A DNA stretch of 64,000 bases from Mucilaginibacter ginsenosidivorans (GCF_007971025.1 NZ_CP042436.1:2852001-2916000); one strand, 5' to 3'. Counted from the stretch's first letter, positions 8,452-17,924 are shown. Made by a program: numbers and translations. Notes: a model not told the origin generated them from the letters alone.

Positions 8452-9879
8452 TTATTCTTTTGACCTCCTCCACACCTTTCGCTGTTTGCCCCTGATGTTA
8501 TGAATATCGGCGTCTTTTACATCATCCAAAACAAATGGCGGACGGGTATCTTCATCCAGGTAGCTTACCTCCACGTCTCTTAGTTTGATACCCGTTACAT
8601 GGCGGATGTAGAATCCGTAAGCCGGCACCGGCCCGAACATGCCGGGTTCAGGATAATTCTTTTCCTGTTCGGGTACAGGTTTGTCGCTTGCCTTGCCGCC
8701 GCCCTTGTAGTAAATGCGGATATTGCTCAGATCAATTTCCTTGATATCGTGTCCCGGTATACCTGTTATCTGGCAGCCATACTCCGGGTCGGCATTATAA
8801 ACCCGCACGTTGCTGATTGTTACCCGGCGCAATTCGCCAACCGATGTTCCCTGCGGGCCACGCATCCGGGCGCCGAGGCGAAGAAAGATAGGGGAGTTTA
8901 CAATATAGCGCATGGTGATGTTAGTGATAGAAACGTCTTCCAGCAATGCCCCGTCGACGGTTTCTAATGCCAGGCCGCGGCAATAATCAAAAGTGCAGTT
9001 GGAAATCACAACATTTTTGAAACCGCCGCTGGATTCTGTGCCGAATTTGATGCGGCCTGTCGGGTGCAGGCCATATTCCGGCTGCGAAGTGCGTTTATAA
9101 GTGCCGTCAAGGAACGAACCTTCATCGTAGCCACTTACCTGGCAATTAGTGATGGTCACATTTTCCGTAGCCCTGGCACAACCCAAAGCAAAGGTGCTCT
9201 TTAGGCAGATGCCATCGTCATAAGGCGAATTAACGCTGCAGTTGGAAACATGTACATTGCGGCAGCAGTCGATATCCATCCCATCGCGGTTAGTATCCAT
9301 TTTCAGGTTATCTATGGTCAGGTTATCCACGCCGGTCGCCAATATGGCAAACCAGCCACCATGTGCAAAAGTAACGTCCCTGATAATGATGTTGCGGCAT
9401 TTGTACAGCGTCAGCGCCTTATCAGCTATCGGGCTGTCTTTTTTATAGTCCCTCAATAATCCCTTGCCATAAATAGTGCCCGGGCCGAGTATGGAAACAT
9501 CGTGCACATCCTCGCCCCATATCAGCGAATTATGAAAATGGCTGTGCCCGTAATCCTGGTAGGTAGTGTTTACGGTTTGTTCCGCGCGGTCGTAAACGTC
9601 CCTATCGCTGGCAATAATTGTTGCGCCCTGGTCGATATACAAGCTGGTGTTGCTTTTCAAATGAATAGATCCCGAAAGGTAATTGCCTGCAGGTAAATAA
9701 ACCGTACCGCCGCCCGTACCTGCTGCTGCATCTATCGCTTTATTAATGGCCTTTGAATCGAGGTTCTTACCGTCACCAATGGCTCCGAAGTCTTTTGCAT
9801 TATAAATGCCGCTTTTCGTTTGTGCGAAAATGGTTGCAACTGAAAAGAATGCAAACAGGGTAAAAAATATCCTCTTCAT
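8452..9879 (-). CDS. Glycoside hydrolase family 28-like (polygalacturonase-type) enzyme
   Basis: A 475-residue secreted protein (signal peptide 1-20, ending FAQ). The start of the right-handed beta-helix is typical: NAKDFGAIGDG, then AIDAAAGTGGGTVYLPAG. Candidate catalytic or binding residues are in NRDGMD (198-203), DD at 221-222 and RIK at 276-278, as in GH28. The usual GHG motif is not evident, so the exact substrate (pectin or another uronic-acid polymer) is unsure. Its ATG overlaps the stop of the upstream MmcQ-type gene as ATGA, so the two are probably co-translated. Confidence 0.85.
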   Translation of the reverse strand: MKRIFFTLFAFFSVATIFAQTKSGIYNAKDFGAIGDGKNLDSKAINKAIDAAAGTGGGTVYLPAGNYLSGSIHLKSNTSLYIDQGATIIASDRDVYDRAEQTVNTTYQDYGHSHFHNSLIWGEDVHDVSILGPGTIYGKGLLRDYKKDSPIADKALTLYKCRNIIIRDVTFAHGGWFAILATGVDNLTIDNLKMDTNRDGMDIDCCRNVHVSNCSVNSPYDDGICLKSTFALGCARATENVTITNCQVSGYDEGSFLDGTYKRTSQPEYGLHPTGRIKFGTESSGGFKNVVISNCTFDYCRGLALETVDGALLEDVSITNITMRYIVNSPIFLRLGARMRGPQGTSVGELRRVTISNVRVYNADPEYGCQITGIPGHDIKEIDLSNIRIYYKGGGKASDKPVPEQEKNYPEPGMFGPVPAYGFYIRHVTGIKLRDVEVSYLDEDTRPPFVLDDVKDADIHNIRGKQRKVWRRSKE

Positions 9880-10214
9880 AATTTCTTATTTTTCGTTGGT
9901 TTGGTGTTAGCAGTTTCCCAGGCGGTGTGAATGACATCTTCAAGCATATCCAGCCGTACTTTACTTAGCTCGACAAATGTCGCCCCATCTAATCCCCACT
10001 TATTCTGCACAGGGTAAAATATAGCGGGGTCGAACGAATTAAATACCGATTGGTCTATTGGCGTCAGTTTCACCATCATTCGGTTTTCGGCAGGCCATAA
10101 CGTGGCAAATACCCGTTTCTTTTTAATCCTGAACGCCGGTCGCCCGAAATGATCGAACTCTTCAGTTTCGGGTTGTGCAAGAACGATTTTGCGGGCGGTT
10201 TCAAGGTCAGTCAC
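9876..10214 (-). CDS. MmcQ/YjbR family protein
   Basis: A 112-residue protein matching the MmcQ/YjbR fold. The usual ETEEFDHFGRPAFRIKKK and FATLWPAENRMMVKL blocks are present, with a following WGLDGATFVELSKV stretch. The family has a double-wing fold related to DNA-binding domains, but its cellular role is unknown. It sits 11 bases after a DinB-like gene and overlaps the GH28 start, so the DinB, MmcQ and GH28 genes probably form one transcript. Confidence 0.88.
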   Translation of the reverse strand: MTDLETARKIVLAQPETEEFDHFGRPAFRIKKKRVFATLWPAENRMMVKLTPIDQSVFNSFDPAIFYPVQNKWGLDGATFVELSKVRLDMLEDVIHTAWETANTKPTKNKKL

Positions 10215-10225
10215 TTTTTTCCCGG

Positions 10226-10693
10226 TTATAATAGTTTTCGGTATTTAGTACCAATATAATCAACGAAATCAGGCTCGATGCCCTGTTGCCTGATAATAGT
10301 TTGAATTTGCGCGCGATGATGGATCGAATGATAATTTAACTGCAATGCAATATCCTGCGGGGTTGCAGCCCACAGGCCGCCATCCAGCCCTACGAAAATC
10401 ACCTCTTTCGTCAATTCGTTATCCGGCATTTCTTCCAAATAATTAAGCCAGATAGCTAAACTTTTATCCCATTCTGTTTCCAACTTGTCTAGGTCATAAA
10501 GCGGGTCCCACCAACTCATTTGCGGTGCGGCACGGTCGTGTTTAATCCTGGCCATCCACTTATACTGGCAATTGATGAGATGACTAAACAACCGGATACA
10601 TTCTGTTTTATCGGGCAGTTGCCCTATTTTTTCCAATAGCTTTTTATTGGTTATGTCGTTGTAAGAGAATGTATCAAGCAAGTATTTTTTCAT
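10226..10693 (-). CDS. DinB-like four-helix metal-binding protein
   Basis: A 155-residue protein with the DinB/YfiT layout: His38 in LFSHLINCQ, then His122 and His125/126 in YHSIHHRAQ. These form the usual three-His divalent metal site of the four-helix bundle. Many members are thiol-dependent transferases or damage-inducible proteins; the reaction here is unknown. It is the first gene of a probable DinB-MmcQ-GH28 transcript on the minus strand. Confidence 0.85.
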   Translation of the reverse strand: MKKYLLDTFSYNDITNKKLLEKIGQLPDKTECIRLFSHLINCQYKWMARIKHDRAAPQMSWWDPLYDLDKLETEWDKSLAIWLNYLEEMPDNELTKEVIFVGLDGGLWAATPQDIALQLNYHSIHHRAQIQTIIRQQGIEPDFVDYIGTKYRKLL

Positions 10694-10735
10694 TGCTACC
10701 AGGATAAGATGTTGGATGATATGACTACATGCAGG

Positions 10736-11368
10736 TTATTTTTTGGTTGCCATCGCCATTTTAATGCCAAGGCCGATAAACATCAGGCCGGTTACTTTTT
10801 CCTGTATCAGCCAAACTTTTGGGTTGCGCTTAAAAAAGTTGCCGGTTTTACCAAGGATGTAAGCGATCAATATAAGTACCAACGTGCCTTGTACTGCAAA
10901 CCAAAATCCAAGGAAAGCCAATGTCAGGTTAAAAAAATGGGAGGCCGGATCGATAAATTGCGGCAGGAACGACAAAAAGAAAATGGCCACTTTGGGGTTA
11001 AGCGCATCCGTAATAAAACCCTGTTTAAAATGCTTCCAGTTACTGCTGCGATTCATAACTGAAAGCTTTGCATCGGTATCGGGTTTAATCAAAAGCGCTT
11101 TTATTCCGAGACAGATCAAATACGCAGCCCCGGCAAACTTAATAATACTGAAAAGGTAAGCCGATTGGGCTATGATGAGCGATAGCCCCAGCACTGCCGC
11201 TGAAATGTGTACAAAGCAACCGCAGAAAATTCCGAGGGCCGAGATCATCCCTATCCTGACTCCATTAGAAATGCTTCGCGAAGCAACGAACAGGACGTCG
11301 TTGCCGGGCGTGATGTTAACTAATAGTGTAACGGTGAAAAACAGCCAGGCATTTTGAATATGGAACAT
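10736..11368 (-). CDS. LysE/RhtB family amino-acid exporter
   Basis: A 210-residue inner-membrane protein with six helices. The family signature is ITPGNDVLFVASRSISNGVRIG near residues 19-40. Further helices include LGIFCGCFVHISAAVLGLS, FAGAAYLICLGIKAL and the FFLSFLPQFIDP block. Members export amino acids or related small molecules by proton exchange. The substrate cannot be read from sequence. It lies between the DinB gene and a receiver-only protein, all on the minus strand, with about 40-50 bp gaps. Confidence 0.9.
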   Translation of the reverse strand: MFHIQNAWLFFTVTLLVNITPGNDVLFVASRSISNGVRIGMISALGIFCGCFVHISAAVLGLSLIIAQSAYLFSIIKFAGAAYLICLGIKALLIKPDTDAKLSVMNRSSNWKHFKQGFITDALNPKVAIFFLSFLPQFIDPASHFFNLTLAFLGFWFAVQGTLVLILIAYILGKTGNFFKRNPKVWLIQEKVTGLMFIGLGIKMAMATKK

Positions 11369-11417
11369 GTTCAGATGTATTTTTTATAAAAATAACGATC
11401 TGGACAATACGGCGCAC

Positions 11418-11765
11418 TTACGAATATCTTTTTAAAATGTCGGTCAGTGCGTCAATATTAAAAGGTTTTTCCAGGTAAGCGTTGGCACCGCATTTTTCAG
11501 CCAGGTCCTTCAAGTGAGGTACGGCAGAAATCAGCACTACCGGGATATTACTCGTTGTTTTGTCCGATTTTAGCTTCTTGACCAGGTCGCTGCCCCGTAC
11601 GCCAAGTAACAGTTCGTCCATCAATATCAGGTCGGGGTTTATGGAATCAAGAGCGGATAACGAAGAGCCGTCAGAACAAGGTATGGCCTCATGTCCTTCA
11701 TCCTGCAATATATAATCCAGCACCTCTTTGATGTCCAGGTTATCTTCGATCACTAAAATTTTCAA
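11418..11765 (-). CDS. Single-domain response regulator (receiver only)
   Basis: A 115-residue protein consisting of one CheY-like receiver domain: ED at 7-8, phospho-acceptor Asp50 in LILMDELL, a Ser in VLISAV and the conserved Lys in YLEKPFN. It has no output domain, so it probably acts through protein contacts or in a phosphorelay. The nearest sensor is the PAS protein at 12908, which keeps a phospho-acceptor-like His but lacks an ATPase domain. Pairing the two is speculative. Confidence 0.92.
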   Translation of the reverse strand: MKILVIEDNLDIKEVLDYILQDEGHEAIPCSDGSSLSALDSINPDLILMDELLLGVRGSDLVKKLKSDKTTSNIPVVLISAVPHLKDLAEKCGANAYLEKPFNIDALTDILKRYS

Positions 11766-11920
11766 TAGTTTACTGTTGATTAAAATTTTAAATTAGAAAC
11801 TAAAAATACATATTTTTAAGATATTTCCATAAAGATATGAAAGCAATTTTGGATTAATTCTGAACTATTTCTGTAGCAGATTAATCCGGCACCTTATTAA
11901 ACATCAGGTAATACCGTTAC

Positions 11921-11953
11921 TTTTGATTAGTAATTAAAATCTGCTGATATTTG
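11921..11953 (+). promoter_or_regulatory. Candidate promoter of the enoyl-CoA hydratase gene
   Basis: TTTTG at 11921-11925 and GATATTTG at 11946-11953 are separated by 20 bases. This matches the Bacteroidota -33/-7 layout, with one mismatch to TAnnTTTG. The predicted start of transcription is about 25-30 bases before the ATG at 11987. Confidence 0.45.
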
Positions 11954-11986
11954 CGACGTAATTTTACATGGTTATACCGCTTTACT

Positions 11987-12760
11987 ATGCCTCAGTCACC
12001 TAACGGAAACGTAACCTCACAAACAAACGGCGGGATCACCACTATCTCTTTTTATCATCCCGCGCAGAATTCGTTGCCGGCCGACCTGTTAAGCCGCTTA
12101 GCTTCCGAGATTGAAAAGGCCGGAAAAAGTGCGGATACACGGATTATTGTGCTAAAAAGTGAGGGCGAACGTACTTTTTGCGCAGGCGCAAGTTTTGATG
12201 AGCTTTTACAAATAAAAGATAAAGAAGCAGGCACGCAATTCTTTTCCGGCTTTGTCAATGTTATTAATGCTTGCCGCAAGTCTGAGAAGATCATTATCGC
12301 CCGTGTACAGGGTAAGGCTGTTGGCGGGGGAGTAGGTTTAGCTGCTGCAGCCGATTATTGCATGGCTACTGAAGCTGCCGCTATCAAATTAAGCGAACTC
12401 GCAATAGGTATCGGGCCCTTTGTTATTTCTCCCGCAGTAATACGTAAGGTAGGATTACCTGCATTTTCGCAACTTACTATTCGGGCGGTCGATTTTCAGA
12501 CGGCGCAATGGGCAAAGGAGAAAGGGCTCTACAACGATGTGTTTGCTGATATTCAAGGTCTTGACGAAGCGGTTGATGCGTTGGCCGCGAAACTGGCATC
12601 CTACCATCCTGATGCACTTACGGGATTAAAGCAAATATTGTGGGAAGGTACCGAAGACTGGGACAAACTGCTTGCCGAACGCGCTGCCATCAGCGGCGAA
12701 CTGGTGCTTTCGGAATTTACGCAACATGCGTTGAATAGCTTTCTTGACGGGAAGCGCTGA
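11987..12760 (+). CDS. Enoyl-CoA hydratase/isomerase family protein
   Basis: A 257-residue crotonase-fold enzyme. ATG 11987 is preferred to an in-frame TTG 36 bases upstream. The oxyanion-hole segments are FCAGASFDEL (~52-61) and GKAVGGGVGLA (~107-117). The SELAIGIGPF block holds the usual catalytic Glu. Such enzymes hydrate or isomerise enoyl-CoA esters in fatty-acid or phenylacetate-type breakdown. No other beta-oxidation genes are adjacent, so the pathway is open. Confidence 0.9.
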   Translation: MPQSPNGNVTSQTNGGITTISFYHPAQNSLPADLLSRLASEIEKAGKSADTRIIVLKSEGERTFCAGASFDELLQIKDKEAGTQFFSGFVNVINACRKSEKIIIARVQGKAVGGGVGLAAAADYCMATEAAAIKLSELAIGIGPFVISPAVIRKVGLPAFSQLTIRAVDFQTAQWAKEKGLYNDVFADIQGLDEAVDALAAKLASYHPDALTGLKQILWEGTEDWDKLLAERAAISGELVLSEFTQHALNSFLDGKR

Positions 12761-12907
12761 TCTGTATTGCTACTTATTCTGCTAACCTTCTGATCTTTCT
12801 GATTTTTAACTTTAGATTTAGTATTTTATTTCTTTTTAGTGAAACTTACGGTGAAACCCCGTTGGATTTAAATCGTTATAAGGTAAGAAAAAGCGTAGGC
12901 TCTGTTA

Positions 12908-15553
12908 ATGTCTGATCAAAAGAAAAGTAAAGTAATTATTGCTGTAAGCGTAGTTACAATTGTTATCAGCGTTATTGTAATGTGCGGGTGGGTTTTTAAC
13001 GTCCTGGTTTTAAAGGAGATAATACCCGGCTTTGTGCCGATGGTTTTCAATGCCGCACTTTGCTTCGTGTTGTTTGGTAGTGCGTTGCTTGTCCGGCAAA
13101 GCTCAAAAATGCGATATAGTAAAACAATATTTGCGACGCTGTCTGTATCAGGCGCTTTTATCGGTTTAATAACGTTATTGCAATTTCTTTTTCATTTTAA
13201 TACGGGGTTGGATGAACTGTTTATAACTGATGCCGAGAAAGTATCGTCGAGCCACTTATACCCTGGGCGCATGGCTTACAACGCAGCTGTCAATTTCTCG
13301 CTGCTGGGTGTTGGTTTTATACTACTTACCGCAAAAAGCCGAATAGCAAACCTTTTGGCACAATATCTTTTCCACGCCGTCAGCATACTTTCCATTGTCG
13401 CGTTAATAGGCTATTTGTATGGCGTATCCCTGTTCAACACGCTTCTTTATGTAAGCTCGATGGCTACACACACTGCCATCCTGTTCCTGTTGCTTTCTAT
13501 TGGCGCAGCAATGTTGAATCCAACTCTTGGTTTGGTCAGGTTATTTACCGGCAAGCAGATCGGCAACCAATTAGCGCGCCGGCTTTTCGGTCTTATCCTG
13601 ATAATGGTAATCGCTTTCGGGTCGTTAAGATTACAGGCGCGCTACGAAAAAATATTTACACTTGATATCGGTATTTCGTTGCTTGCGGTTTGCTTTCTGT
13701 TAGGCAGCATCATTATTTTATGGAGCACGGCTAAATGGCTGAACAGGATCGACACCAAACGCTCCGAAGCCGAGGCCGAAGTAAAGCTGATGAATGCAGA
13801 GCTGGAACAACGGGTTGCAGAACGCTCGGCGGAGATTGTAAAAAGCGAGGAAAAATATCGGTCGCTTATCGAACAGGCTTCTGACGCTATTTACGTGCTT
13901 GATTTTGGCATGAACTTTACCGAAGTAAATGCCAGCATGTGCAAAATTATGGGCTACACCCGTGAAGAACTGCTGCAAATGAACGTGGGGGCGATTATCG
14001 ATCCTGAAGAATTGAAAACTGACCCGCTAACCACCTCTCCGGACATAACGGGGCAGTCAATTGTCCGCGAGCGAAGGTTCATGCGAAAGGACAGGTCGGT
14101 GTTTACCGTCGAGATCAATGTCAAGAAATTTTCGGATAACAGGATATTGGTTATGGCGCGCGACATCTCGGAGCGAAAACGCATAGAGAGCGAATTGAAG
14201 GATGCCGAGCTGAAATTCAGGACAATCGCCGAGAAATCAATCGTGGGGGTTTATATTGTACAGCACGGGAAATTCATCTACGTAAACCCCCGGTTTGCCG
14301 GAATATTTGGATATGAACCTGCGGAACTTATAAATACCGTACCCGTGGAAACGATTATTCACAAAAGCCACAGGCACATTACAACGGAGAACGTGAGGCA
14401 AAGAATGGAGGGAGAGATCGAGAGCGTACACTACGAGGTGATGGGGCTGAAAAAGGACGGCACAACCAATTGGGTGGAATTTTACGGCAGCAGGGCAACT
14501 CTGGGAGGAGTTCCAACGATCATCGGATCGATGGTTGATGGAACCGAGCGCAAGCAAGCCGAAGAAGAGCTTAAAACATCGGAGCAGAAATACAAATTGC
14601 TTTTTGATAGTAACCCGCTGCCGCTTTGGATGATAGCGAAGGACGACCTGTCTGTTATAGCGGTTAATGATGCTGCTGCCCGGCTGTACGGTTACACCAA
14701 AGACGAATTGTTGACCATGGACGTTAAAGCTTTGCGTGCCGAAGAAGACAGGGAAAAGCAACTTGAAGGCTATAAGGAGGAATTGACAAGTTCGGCAAAT
14801 GGGCGCATCATCCGGCATATAAAAAAAGACCGGACGATAATGTATGTGCAAGTAACCGCCCATGATATAATATTCGACGGCAGGCCCGTTAGACTTTCAC
14901 TTACCAACGATATCACCGAGAAATTGCTTGCAGAAGAAGCGCTAAAAAAATCCGAAGCCAACCTGCAAACTATACTGAATACCACCGATACCGCCTACGC
15001 GATGTTTGATACGCAATTGAAGGTGCAGGCGTTTAACCAGAGGGCTATTGATTTTGTTATTGAACAATACAACCATGTCCCGGAGAAGGGCGATAACCTT
15101 GCCGACTTTTTCCCACGCGACCGTTTCCCGCAGTTTGTTGAGTATTTGAAAATGATATCGCAGGGGCAACACATCAACTATGAAGCAGACTATCCTAAAA
15201 AGAAAGGGGGCAAGGTTTGGTACGATGTAAGATTGTCGCCGATAATGAATGAGCGCAAAGAAGTGCTGGGCACGCTTATGGCCCTATATGATATTACCGA
15301 AAGAAAGGCAAACGAGCAGAACCTTCGGGAAGCCTACGAAAGCATCCAAAACCATATCGAAAGCATTAAGGGTATGGCCTGGAAACAATCGCATCTGATA
15401 CGCAGCCCCGTGGCCAACCTGCAGGCCCTGGCCAAAATGCTGAAGGACCACCCTGCAGATGCCGAAGTACTTGCCCACTTGCAAGCCGAAGTCGACCGGC
15501 TGGACGAGATCATCCACGAAATGGCCAAAGAAGCAGCCGCACATAATGTATAA
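12908..15553 (+). CDS. Membrane PAS-domain sensor with histidine helix but no ATPase domain
   Basis: An 881-residue protein. Residues ~8-285 hold eight membrane helices resembling an MHYT/MASE-type sensor. A coiled coil (~285-315) is followed by four PAS domains (about 315-430, 435-555, 560-680 and 685-810), several ending in the D(I/G)(S/T)ER(K) PAC motif. The C-terminal ~65 residues contain SHLIRSPVANLQAL, an H-box-like helix with His829, then a second helix. The protein then stops: no N, G1 or G2 boxes of a HATPase domain follow. It may be a sensor scaffold, or may be phosphorylated by another kinase. No frameshift was seen after the stop at 15553. Confidence 0.88.
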   Translation: MSDQKKSKVIIAVSVVTIVISVIVMCGWVFNVLVLKEIIPGFVPMVFNAALCFVLFGSALLVRQSSKMRYSKTIFATLSVSGAFIGLITLLQFLFHFNTGLDELFITDAEKVSSSHLYPGRMAYNAAVNFSLLGVGFILLTAKSRIANLLAQYLFHAVSILSIVALIGYLYGVSLFNTLLYVSSMATHTAILFLLLSIGAAMLNPTLGLVRLFTGKQIGNQLARRLFGLILIMVIAFGSLRLQARYEKIFTLDIGISLLAVCFLLGSIIILWSTAKWLNRIDTKRSEAEAEVKLMNAELEQRVAERSAEIVKSEEKYRSLIEQASDAIYVLDFGMNFTEVNASMCKIMGYTREELLQMNVGAIIDPEELKTDPLTTSPDITGQSIVRERRFMRKDRSVFTVEINVKKFSDNRILVMARDISERKRIESELKDAELKFRTIAEKSIVGVYIVQHGKFIYVNPRFAGIFGYEPAELINTVPVETIIHKSHRHITTENVRQRMEGEIESVHYEVMGLKKDGTTNWVEFYGSRATLGGVPTIIGSMVDGTERKQAEEELKTSEQKYKLLFDSNPLPLWMIAKDDLSVIAVNDAAARLYGYTKDELLTMDVKALRAEEDREKQLEGYKEELTSSANGRIIRHIKKDRTIMYVQVTAHDIIFDGRPVRLSLTNDITEKLLAEEALKKSEANLQTILNTTDTAYAMFDTQLKVQAFNQRAIDFVIEQYNHVPEKGDNLADFFPRDRFPQFVEYLKMISQGQHINYEADYPKKKGGKVWYDVRLSPIMNERKEVLGTLMALYDITERKANEQNLREAYESIQNHIESIKGMAWKQSHLIRSPVANLQALAKMLKDHPADAEVLAHLQAEVDRLDEIIHEMAKEAAAHNV

Positions 15554-15595
15554 AAAAGCTCGGCAGGGGGAGCTGCCGGGATTAGGGCTTAGGGT

Positions 15596-15805
15596 CTACT
15601 TACAAATCTTTCCTATTATCGCGTCCCCGGCCGCAACTATTACTCCAATTATTACTTTCAGCGCCGGATTTTTCAGCGCAGCTTCAAGTAATTCGAGTCC
15701 TTCCTTTACAGTCGGCCATAATTCGCAAAGTTTGCCTGGTCCTGCCAATGCAGCTTCATCAAGGCTGATATTGTTCGCATTTTTTAAGATGTCCTGTGTA
15801 TTCAT
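15596..15805 (-). CDS. Small hypothetical protein with hydrophobic C-terminal helix
   Basis: A 69-residue protein, MNTQDILKNANNISLDEAAL at the start. The N-terminal half is polar and helix-prone. Residues ~50-66 (VIIGVIVAAGDAIIGK) form a Gly- and Ala-rich hydrophobic helix with a final Cys. The family is not recognised. The size, the leader-like front and the small-residue amphipathic tail recall pore-forming or secreted peptides, but no processing or transport gene is next to it. Alternatively it is a small inner-membrane protein. Composition and a clean ATG support it being real. Confidence 0.55.
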   Translation of the reverse strand: MNTQDILKNANNISLDEAALAGPGKLCELWPTVKEGLELLEAALKNPALKVIIGVIVAAGDAIIGKICK

Positions 15806-16004
15806 GATTTTTGAAATTTGGATGAATATTTAATAGTTCAAATTTCGAAGCGAATAACAAGGAGCTTTGCCGTAGAAATAGCTTTTCTGACAGGGTGTTT
15901 TCACGGTATAAAAATGGGTGAAAAAACGGTGTTTAAATGGCTGTTGTTTAGGAATTTAGTGGTGTTAATTAATTAAATTAGTTCACCTTAAAACCCTAAT
16001 TAAA

Positions 16005-16502
16005 ATGTCAATCCGAAAAATTATTACGCTGGAAGCAGCGCCAGCTCCTGTTACCAAAGACATGGTTATAAAGATGGTTAATTATTATCGCAAAAATCGA
16101 AGACTTTCTGATAAAAGCTCTTTGAAATTTGCGCACATACCATTGACTGAGCTCTTAGAACTGTTTGTCGCTAATAACATAATCGACCCTTTGTCAACTG
16201 ACCAACACGCACGAATAGTGCCTTTTGGCATTAAGGTTTACATGGCAAATCATGCCGATGATCTGGATACTTGCCCGGACCGCCGTGAAGATTACAGACT
16301 AAGAGATACTGTGATAGTTTGCAATACGGAATTAAAGGACTTAGCTTCACCTAAAATCGGCAAGATATGGAGGGACATGTTAAGCGATAATGTAATAATT
16401 GGTTCAAGTGCAGGTACCGGTTTAGATAAATCCACAATATGCCCGCCGGATTGTCCCGGCAAGGTTGATTCCATGGAAGATGTTTCCACTATCGAAGATT
16501 AG
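16005..16502 (+). CDS. Hypothetical protein, first gene of a signalling cluster
   Basis: A 165-residue soluble protein of unknown family. The N-terminal half is helical and basic (VKMVNYYRKNRRLSDKSSLKFAHIP). The middle reads FGIKVYMANHADDLDTCPDR, and the C-terminus is acidic with Cys residues near 146-150 (CPPDCPG). It lies only six bases before a membrane protein gene that overlaps a histidine kinase gene. A role in that sensory cluster is likely but unproven. The intergenic region before it (15806-16004) shows no clear promoter. Confidence 0.65.
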   Translation: MSIRKIITLEAAPAPVTKDMVIKMVNYYRKNRRLSDKSSLKFAHIPLTELLELFVANNIIDPLSTDQHARIVPFGIKVYMANHADDLDTCPDRREDYRLRDTVIVCNTELKDLASPKIGKIWRDMLSDNVIIGSSAGTGLDKSTICPPDCPGKVDSMEDVSTIED

Positions 16503-16508
16503 TGTTCA

Positions 16509-17168
16509 ATGCTAAATATTCACTATCCTTTAATAGCAGAATGGCTTTGCTTTGTCTTAGCCATTTTGTTGTTAAAGCATGAAGACAAATATTGGAATAC
16601 CCTACGGTTTTATCTCGGCTTTGTAGTATATACCGAAAGCATAGCTTATTATATGATCGTCGTCGCCCGGTGTTCGTCCAACAACTGGCTGTATAATATT
16701 TCAATTCTTTTTGAGTATGGCTATGGGATTTGGATGTTATCGCACTTAATTAATTTAAAAAATATAAAGCCTGTTTTTTGGATCGCCTGGTTATTGTTCT
16801 GCGGGAGTTATCTCGTCGAATATTTAAACCACAACGGAATTGCTATTTTCTTTAATACCGCCGACACGGTTGGGTCGGAAGTGATGATGGTACTATGCAT
16901 GATTTACTATTTTTCTTTATTTAAAGAAGAAAAATATGTGAACCTTTTGAAAGAACCGGCTTTTTGGTTTGTGTCGGGATATTTCATTTTCTATACCACT
17001 TCGATAGGCACAGATACCTTTTTTAAAAAGTTGGTTGATACGACAAAGATCCATTCAATTTCTTTACGATATATCATAATGAAGTTTTTGAATCCGGTAT
17101 TATATGGCTTTTGGATAATATCCATCGTATGTACAAAGAGCAAGAGGAAATTAATACAGCAATCCTGA
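16509..17168 (+). CDS. Hypothetical seven-helix membrane protein
   Basis: A 219-residue protein with about seven hydrophobic segments (from residues ~3, 33, 65, 87, 117, 150 and 195), separated by short loops. It ends in a basic tail (CTKSKRKLIQQS). The family is not recognised. Its last 40 bases overlap the start of the NarL-type kinase gene (ATG 17129), so the two are probably translated together. The kinase itself has only one membrane helix, so this protein could be its sensing partner. That is an inference from gene order. Confidence 0.7.
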   Translation: MLNIHYPLIAEWLCFVLAILLLKHEDKYWNTLRFYLGFVVYTESIAYYMIVVARCSSNNWLYNISILFEYGYGIWMLSHLINLKNIKPVFWIAWLLFCGSYLVEYLNHNGIAIFFNTADTVGSEVMMVLCMIYYFSLFKEEKYVNLLKEPAFWFVSGYFIFYTTSIGTDTFFKKLVDTTKIHSISLRYIIMKFLNPVLYGFWIISIVCTKSKRKLIQQS

Positions 17169-17920
17169 TTACTTCGGTAATATTTCTGACAGTAGCGTTG
17201 GGTTTGATCTTGCTTTTGCTTATTTATAATCAGCGAAGGAAAAAACACATGGAAGAAAAAGAACAGATGAAAGTAATTTTCGAAGCAGAGCTTATCAAAA
17301 CCCAAATGGAGATACAGGAACAGACTCTCCAAACTATTGGAACCGACCTGCACGATAACATTGGCCAATTATTGAGCCTTACATCTTTGACGCTGAATTC
17401 TATCGAACTGGATAATCCGGACAAAGCCCGGCAAAAGATAAACGCAGCCATTGAGCTGAATCTGAAATCGATCAAAGAAATGCGCCAGCTGGGCAAATTG
17501 CTGCATGGCGAACAATTATTAAAGCTGGGCCTGGAAGAAGCTATCCGCAGCGAGGTTGGCTGGATCGAAAAGTCGGGCCGGTTTGCGATAGTTTTCAATA
17601 TTTGTGGTGACAGGCCACTGGCAAATAATGCGGATAAGGACCTGATATTATTTCGTATAACGCAGGAGATATTGAATAATATCATCAAGCATTCGGGCGC
17701 GGGCGAGATCACCTTTAAACTGGACTACCCGGAGAACGGCATCAGGCTGCAGGTTATCGACAATGGTGAGGGCTTTGAAATTGATCAGTTGCCCGAGGAG
17801 CAAAAGGGTATGGGGCTGAAAAATATCCAGAAACGTGCCGAGATAGTCGGCGGCACTATATTTATTCAAAGCAAGCCCGGTGAAGGCACCTGTGTCGATA
17901 TATTTATACCTTATCCTTAA
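17129..17920 (+). CDS. NarL-type sensor histidine kinase (HisKA_3)
   Basis: A 263-residue protein. ATG 17129 is preferred; an in-frame TTG lies at 17111. One membrane helix (residues ~11-33) is followed by a coiled coil. The HisKA_3 helix reads LHDNIGQLLSLTSLTLN with phospho-acceptor His75. The ATPase domain has ITQEILNNIIKHS (N box), VIDNGEGF (G1) and GMGLKNIQKRA (G2). With no large sensor domain it may read its signal through the overlapping membrane protein gene. The partner regulator starts four bases after its stop. Confidence 0.93.
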   Translation: MYKEQEEINTAILITSVIFLTVALGLILLLLIYNQRRKKHMEEKEQMKVIFEAELIKTQMEIQEQTLQTIGTDLHDNIGQLLSLTSLTLNSIELDNPDKARQKINAAIELNLKSIKEMRQLGKLLHGEQLLKLGLEEAIRSEVGWIEKSGRFAIVFNICGDRPLANNADKDLILFRITQEILNNIIKHSGAGEITFKLDYPENGIRLQVIDNGEGFEIDQLPEEQKGMGLKNIQKRAEIVGGTIFIQSKPGEGTCVDIFIPYP

Positions 17921-17924
17921 AAAA

